This document shows positions 60,741 to 64,000 of a stretch of 64,000 bases of DNA, piece after piece. Numbering within the stretch: position 1 is the first letter of the stretch; each line of letters starts with the position of its first letter. A model generated the notes under the pieces. It worked only from the letters and a program-made list of their open reading frames with translations. It had not been told where the DNA came from and did not search any database. Origin of the DNA: Arthrobacter antibioticus (GTDB lineage: Bacteria > Actinomycetota > Actinomycetes > Actinomycetales > Micrococcaceae); contig NZ_JASISQ010000008.1 of NCBI RefSeq assembly GCF_030063205.1, positions 23,423 through 87,422 of the forward strand, given 5' to 3'. The position numbers and the translations under genes were made by a program.

Positions 60741-60759
60741 TTAGGCAAGCCTTAGCTAC
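60741..60759. promoter_or_regulatory. DtxR/IdeR-type iron box
   Basis: TTAGGCAAGCCTTAGCTAC fits TWAGGTWAGSCTWACCTWA at 15 of 19 positions. It overlaps a second inverted repeat (TTGCCTA-TT-TAGGCAA at 60733-60748) and sits 41-59 bp upstream of the fepB GTG, the usual place for iron-dependent repression. Confidence 0.8.
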
Positions 60760-60924
60760 ATTACGGCATCAGGTTCCATTAAGAAACATTTTGCTGCCCT
60801 AATCCGGGAATGGAAATCTCACATCATCTTCAAGGTCCCCAGGCGTCCACTGGATGGGTACGAACCGTTCTTTTCCCGAAGGGGCATCCACCCAGACACT
60901 CCCGCCCAAGCGCCGTCGTCCATC

Positions 60925-61416
60925 TCAAAGCTCCATGAACGGGAATCGTGCGTGGGCCGCAAACTCCCAATGCAATGGCATCTTCGAAGCCCAGCAATCG
61001 AAGCACAATAGTGACTCTTGGAGCCCTCGGCCAGACTCGGGCAACTCCCAGACGGTACCGTCCAGATTTACAGCGTCCCGTACGACCCGTGTTTCGATGT
61101 AAGTCGCGCCCTTGGCGCACTCCGCACCCGTCACATAACTACCTTTTTGGCTGAACTTGTCATCAACGCCACAGTCGTTAGAATCCACAACCCTGCTCCA
61201 TCCATTACGGATCTGGATGGAGAGTGTCTCCTTAGGTTTTGCCCTACATTCCGCGAAAATTCGGCTCTGACTCGCGAGGCTTTCCGCAGATACCGTCGGG
61301 GTCACCACAAGACGCATCTCCCACGGAGTATCTTGGGTCTGCACCGGGATACCCAACAATCTAATGCTGTCCACAAAGTAAGAGGGCAATTTTTTGAGTT
61401 TCATGCCCCGCACCAT
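60925..61416 (-). CDS. Unrecognised protein, possibly interrupted
   Basis: A 163-codon frame starts ATG 61416, 8 nt behind TACGCT, and ends at TGA 60925-60927. I do not recognise it. The sequence is mixed polar with six cysteines and no membrane helix. After the TGA the same frame stays open for 41 codons to TAG 60799-60801, and that part reads like ordinary protein (SVWVDAPSGKERFVPIQW). So the gene may be longer and carry a nonsense mutation, or end as written. It lies between two transport operons and may be acquired or decaying. Confidence 0.45.
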   Translation of the reverse strand: MVRGMKLKKLPSYFVDSIRLLGIPVQTQDTPWEMRLVVTPTVSAESLASQSRIFAECRAKPKETLSIQIRNGWSRVVDSNDCGVDDKFSQKGSYVTGAECAKGATYIETRVVRDAVNLDGTVWELPESGRGLQESLLCFDCWASKMPLHWEFAAHARFPFMEL

Positions 61417-61477
61417 CCGCGCCTAGCGTAAACTACACAACTCGCCCTGTGGGCGCTTTGCCGGTCAAAAGGACCCT

Positions 61478-61506
61478 GCTTATGATCAACAAACGCTTAT
61501 GATCAA
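61478..61506. promoter_or_regulatory. 12-bp direct repeats upstream of opuCA
   Basis: GCTTATGATCAA occurs at 61478-61489 and 61495-61506, spaced one 17-bp period. Each contains TATGAT and the palindrome TGATCA. They lie about 55-80 bp before the opuCA start and may be promoter elements or operator half-sites. Confidence 0.6.
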
Positions 61507-61560
61507 AAAAGATACCGAGTGAACGATCCGCACGCATTCCACCAACAGTGAGGACCTCAG

Positions 61561-62730
61561 ATGCCGGCCCACGAATCAATCGTCGCAGCACCGGACTCTC
61601 TTATTTCCGCCCGAGACGCCATCGCCCTAGCTGGAGATGCCATGGTTGAATTCCACGGTGTCAGTAAAATTTACGAATCGGCCCAGCCAGCGGTGGCAAA
61701 CCTTGACCTGAGTGTTGAGACCGGGAAGATCACAGTGTTTGTTGGTCCCTCAGGATGCGGAAAAACCACATCCTTGCGCATGATCAACCGCATGGTGGAA
61801 CCAACTTCTGGCACGATCACCGTTGGCGGCCGGGACGTCAGCTCTATCCCGGCCCACGAGCTACGCCGCTCAATGGGCTATGTCATGCAGCAGGCCGGAC
61901 TCCTGCCCCACCGCACCGTGATCGACAATGTCGCAACCGTGCTTCGGCTAAACAAGGTCCCGCGCGCGCAGGCACGCAAGCGCTCTCTGGAATTGTTAGA
62001 GACAGTGGGTTTGCCAGCTTCCATGGCCGACCGCTACCCCAATCAACTCTCTGGTGGACAGCAGCAACGCGTTGGCGTGGCCCGCGCTTTAGCCGCAGAT
62101 CCCCCTGTTTTGCTCATGGATGAACCCTTTTCCGCTGTGGATCCCGTGGTCCGGGCCGAACTTCAACAGGAACTGTTGCGGCTCCAGCGCGAGCTGGCCA
62201 AGACCATAATTTTTGTTACCCATGACATCGATGAAGCCACCATCATTGGGGACAAAGTGGCTGTGTTTGCCAGCGGTGGTCGCGTGGCCCAGTATGCGCC
62301 GCCCGAGGAAATTCTGCGCGCACCGGTGGATGACTTTGTAGCAAACTTCGTGGGCCGCGACCGTGGTTTCCGAAGGCTTTCATTTAGCACGGGTGAATCC
62401 GTGCCCGTCCATAACGCCAACGCTGTGGTGTGGGATGAAACCGACCTCAACAATTCAGCCATCAACGGGGCCAACTGGGTGTTGACTGTTGACACTAACC
62501 GGCGACCGATGGGTTGGTTACCTCCCGGATCACAACAGTCCAAAAGCTCGCTCATTCCCGGAGGATCGCTCTTTCATGCCGGCGACCCGTTGCGCAACGC
62601 CTTAGATTCGGCTTTGTCCTCGCCCTCCGGGCTCGGCGTTGCCGTTGATGCTGATGGCCGGGTCAGGGGATTAGTTAAGGGCTCTGAGGTGTTGGCAGTC
62701 ATTGATGCCGTGCGGGAAGAGCGCAGCTGA
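61561..62730 (+). CDS. opuCA: Glycine betaine/choline ABC transporter ATPase (OpuCA/ProV)
   Basis: This 389-residue ATPase has Walker A GPSGCGKTT, signature LSGGQQQRVGVARAL, VLLMDEPFSAVD and FVTHDIDEATIIGDK. The C-terminal 120 residues form a degenerate CBS-type domain, as in OpuA/OpuC ATPases that sense ionic strength. GAGGA precedes the ATG. It shares the TGATG overlap with the next permease. Operon opuCA-CB-CD supports osmotic stress defence. Confidence 0.93.
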   Translation: MPAHESIVAAPDSLISARDAIALAGDAMVEFHGVSKIYESAQPAVANLDLSVETGKITVFVGPSGCGKTTSLRMINRMVEPTSGTITVGGRDVSSIPAHELRRSMGYVMQQAGLLPHRTVIDNVATVLRLNKVPRAQARKRSLELLETVGLPASMADRYPNQLSGGQQQRVGVARALAADPPVLLMDEPFSAVDPVVRAELQQELLRLQRELAKTIIFVTHDIDEATIIGDKVAVFASGGRVAQYAPPEEILRAPVDDFVANFVGRDRGFRRLSFSTGESVPVHNANAVVWDETDLNNSAINGANWVLTVDTNRRPMGWLPPGSQQSKSSLIPGGSLFHAGDPLRNALDSALSSPSGLGVAVDADGRVRGLVKGSEVLAVIDAVREERS

Positions 62731-63407
62731 TGCAGTGGTTTCTGGCTAACCTGCCCCAGGTACTCAATCTCACCGGTTACCACCTGATTCAAGCCGTGGT
62801 GCCACTGGTGCTGGCCGTTGTCATCGCCATTCCTTTGGCCCAATTGGCTCGAATTAACAAAGCTGTCAGCGCCATTGTTCTCTCTGCAGGATCACTGCTT
62901 TACACGGTCCCGTCACTGGCGTTGTTTGTGATTCTGCCCAGTATCTTGGGCACGAAGATCTTGGACTTCACCAACATCATTGTGGCGCTGACCATCTACG
63001 CTGTGGCACTACTGGTGCGTTCAACCCTGGATGCGCTTAACTCAGTCGATGACACTATCCGCAAGTCGGCTGCGGCCATGGGCTTCAGACCTCTCCAGAG
63101 ATTCCTGGTGGTGGATTTACCGTTGTCCATTCCCGTTCTTTTTGCCGGGCTACGGGTCATCTCGGTGAGTAATATTTCTTTGGTGACAGTTGGTTCACTG
63201 CTGGGTATTCCCAGCCTGGGTTTCTTCTTCACCGACGGTCTGCAACGCAACTTCCCCACCGAGATCATTGTCGGAATAGTCGGCACTCTGGTGCTGGCCC
63301 TGCTCATGGACGTGGTTCTAGTGTTCCTGCAGAAAATGCTAACGCCTTGGTTGCGACAAGCTAAGTTACCTGCTCCGACCTCAACCACCATGGAGGTGGC
63401 GGCATGA
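62730..63407 (+). CDS. opuCB: Glycine betaine/choline ABC transporter permease
   Basis: This 225-residue permease has five to six helices with the BPD EAA-loop region around AAAMGFRPLQRFLVVDLPLSIPVLFAGLR (in two blocks) and GSLLGIPSLGFFFTDGLQRN. It overlaps opuCA by one base and the next permease by four. No separate substrate-binding lipoprotein is seen yet; it would be expected beyond the window. Confidence 0.93.
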   Translation: MQWFLANLPQVLNLTGYHLIQAVVPLVLAVVIAIPLAQLARINKAVSAIVLSAGSLLYTVPSLALFVILPSILGTKILDFTNIIVALTIYAVALLVRSTLDALNSVDDTIRKSAAAMGFRPLQRFLVVDLPLSIPVLFAGLRVISVSNISLVTVGSLLGIPSLGFFFTDGLQRNFPTEIIVGIVGTLVLALLMDVVLVFLQKMLTPWLRQAKLPAPTSTTMEVAA

Positions 63408-64000
63408 GCTTTCTTGCAGCGACCCTGCCGGGCACTAAATACACAGCGAGGGACCCCTTCAGTCAGGGTTGGCAATGGCTTACCGACCCGATGAACTGGC
63501 AGGGTTCCATGGGCGTTCCCACACGAGTCGTTGAGCATTTGGGGTACGCAGGGCTGACGCTTCTAATCTCAGTTGTCATCGCGGTTCCTATCGGGCTCTA
63601 TGTGGGCCATACCGGACGCGGACGTGCAGTAGTCGTCTCGCTGGCAGGGATGCTGCGGGCACTGCCAACCCTGGGAATCATGACATTGTTTGCTTTGCTG
63701 GCAACATCTTCTCTTTCCTTGATGCCCGCCATTTGGTCTCTCGTACTCCTGGCGGTACCACCGATTCTGACGGGCACATATGCGGGAATTGCCGCCGTGG
63801 ACCGAGAACTTGTGGATGCTGCCCGGAGCATGGGCATGAGAGAACACCAGGTTCTCTTCGGAGTGGAAGTCCTCAACGGGCTGTCCGTGATGCTCGGTGG
63901 ATTCCGATCTGCCGTGCTGCAGGTAGTCTCAACCGTGGCTGTTGTGGCCTTTATTAGTCTTGGGGGGCTAGGGCGCTACATTATTGACGGACTTGCAGTG
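63404..64000 (+). CDS. opuCD: Glycine betaine/choline ABC transporter permease, second (partial)
   Basis: ATG 63404 overlaps the opuCB stop (ATGA). The frame stays open for 199 codons to the window edge. It shows GLTLLISVVIAVPIGLYVGH, RALPTLGIMTLFALLATSS, and the EAA loop DAARSMGMREHQVLFGVEVLNG (in two blocks). It ends SLGGLGRYIIDGLAV at the edge, so the C-terminus is missing. Confidence 0.93.
   Translation, partial: MSFLAATLPGTKYTARDPFSQGWQWLTDPMNWQGSMGVPTRVVEHLGYAGLTLLISVVIAVPIGLYVGHTGRGRAVVVSLAGMLRALPTLGIMTLFALLATSSLSLMPAIWSLVLLAVPPILTGTYAGIAAVDRELVDAARSMGMREHQVLFGVEVLNGLSVMLGGFRSAVLQVVSTVAVVAFISLGGLGRYIIDGLAV

Noticed and set aside
60925..60927. TGA as a selenocysteine codon
   Set aside because: No SECIS-like hairpin directly follows and the protein shows no selenoprotein motif; a nonsense or true stop is simpler.
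61018..61431. 137-codon plus-strand frame opposite the unknown gene
   Set aside because: It has no ribosome site or promoter-like element and overlaps the better supported minus-strand frame almost fully.
1..64000. CRISPR array, prophage or insertion sequence
   Set aside because: No spaced identical repeats of CRISPR size, no transposase or integrase frames, and no phage structural genes were recognised; all large genes are chromosomal housekeeping or transport types.

Overview
The window looks like chromosomal DNA of a high-GC Gram-positive actinobacterium, most likely an Arthrobacter-like member of the Micrococcaceae. This rests on gene content and order: a dnaK-grpE-dnaJ-hspR cluster with HAIR operators, a SAM-IV riboswitch (a class reported mainly from Actinomycetales), a DtxR/IdeR-type iron box, DUF4235 and Pr6Pr proteins, a bifunctional-type Dcd, and many promoters of the TANNNT-N6/7-start type that give leaderless mRNAs. 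GC is moderate for the group and there is no sign of a phage, plasmid, IS element or CRISPR array. No tools were used; families are named from recognisable motifs only.

Layout. 1-2.9 kb: end of the respiratory nitrate reductase operon (narH tail, narJ, narI) and a NarK-type nitrate/nitrite carrier. 3.0-6.5 kb: SWIM-SNF2 helicase. 6.6-10.8 kb: HspR-controlled chaperone operon (minus strand). 11-18.8 kb: ArsR regulator, LysE exporter, low-molecular-weight phosphatase, a P-loop kinase/PabB fusion, cardiolipin synthase, HdeD-like protein, PabC and a Pr6Pr protein. 18.8-22.5 kb: SAM-IV riboswitch driving DUF1737-rhodanese-metZ, then an XRE-MurA fusion. 22.7-25.9 kb: TPP-riboswitch-controlled ykoEDC thiamine/HMP importer. 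26-33 kb: DUF4235 protein and the Mrp antiporter operon (A/B fused, C, D, E, F, G). 33-41 kb: Atg22-like MFS, dcd, KhtT/KhtU-like K+/H+ antiporter pair, tRNA-Gly(CCC), a 44-aa basic protein coupled to an AlaDH/PNT-family dehydrogenase, and an MFS exporter divergent from a LysR regulator. 41-49.6 kb: panD, an auxin-efflux-type carrier, a DUF853/HerA-like ATPase, a membrane-anchored protein, a thioredoxin-NHL protein and a CopD-CtaG fusion. 49.8-51.1 kb: HU and the cysteine-poor ribosomal operon rpmB-rpmG-rpsN. 51.5-55.4 kb: SGNH hydrolase, an ABC exporter divergent from MarR, and a VOC protein. 55.5-60.8 kb: iron-siderophore importer with a siderophore-interacting reductase behind an iron box. 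60.8-61.4 kb: an unrecognised, possibly broken gene. 61.5 kb to the end: OpuC-type glycine betaine/choline importer, cut by the window edge.

How it works together. Several stress and homeostasis modules sit side by side: anaerobic nitrate respiration, heat shock, Na+/H+ and K+/H+ antiport, compatible-solute uptake, iron and thiamine acquisition, and folate (pabB/pabC) and pantothenate (panD) precursors. Small-molecule control is visible as two riboswitches and several protein operators.

The most unusual signals are not classical genes. (1) 15-bp in-frame tandem duplications recur in at least five unrelated proteins, and 13-17-bp duplications recur at gene ends. (2) Long, perfect, sequence-unrelated palindromes without a U-tract lie at gene ends. 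(3) Two domain fusions stand out: P-loop kinase-PabB and XRE-MurA. (4) A GNRA-capped hairpin buries the Shine-Dalgarno of the TPP-riboswitch-controlled ykoE.
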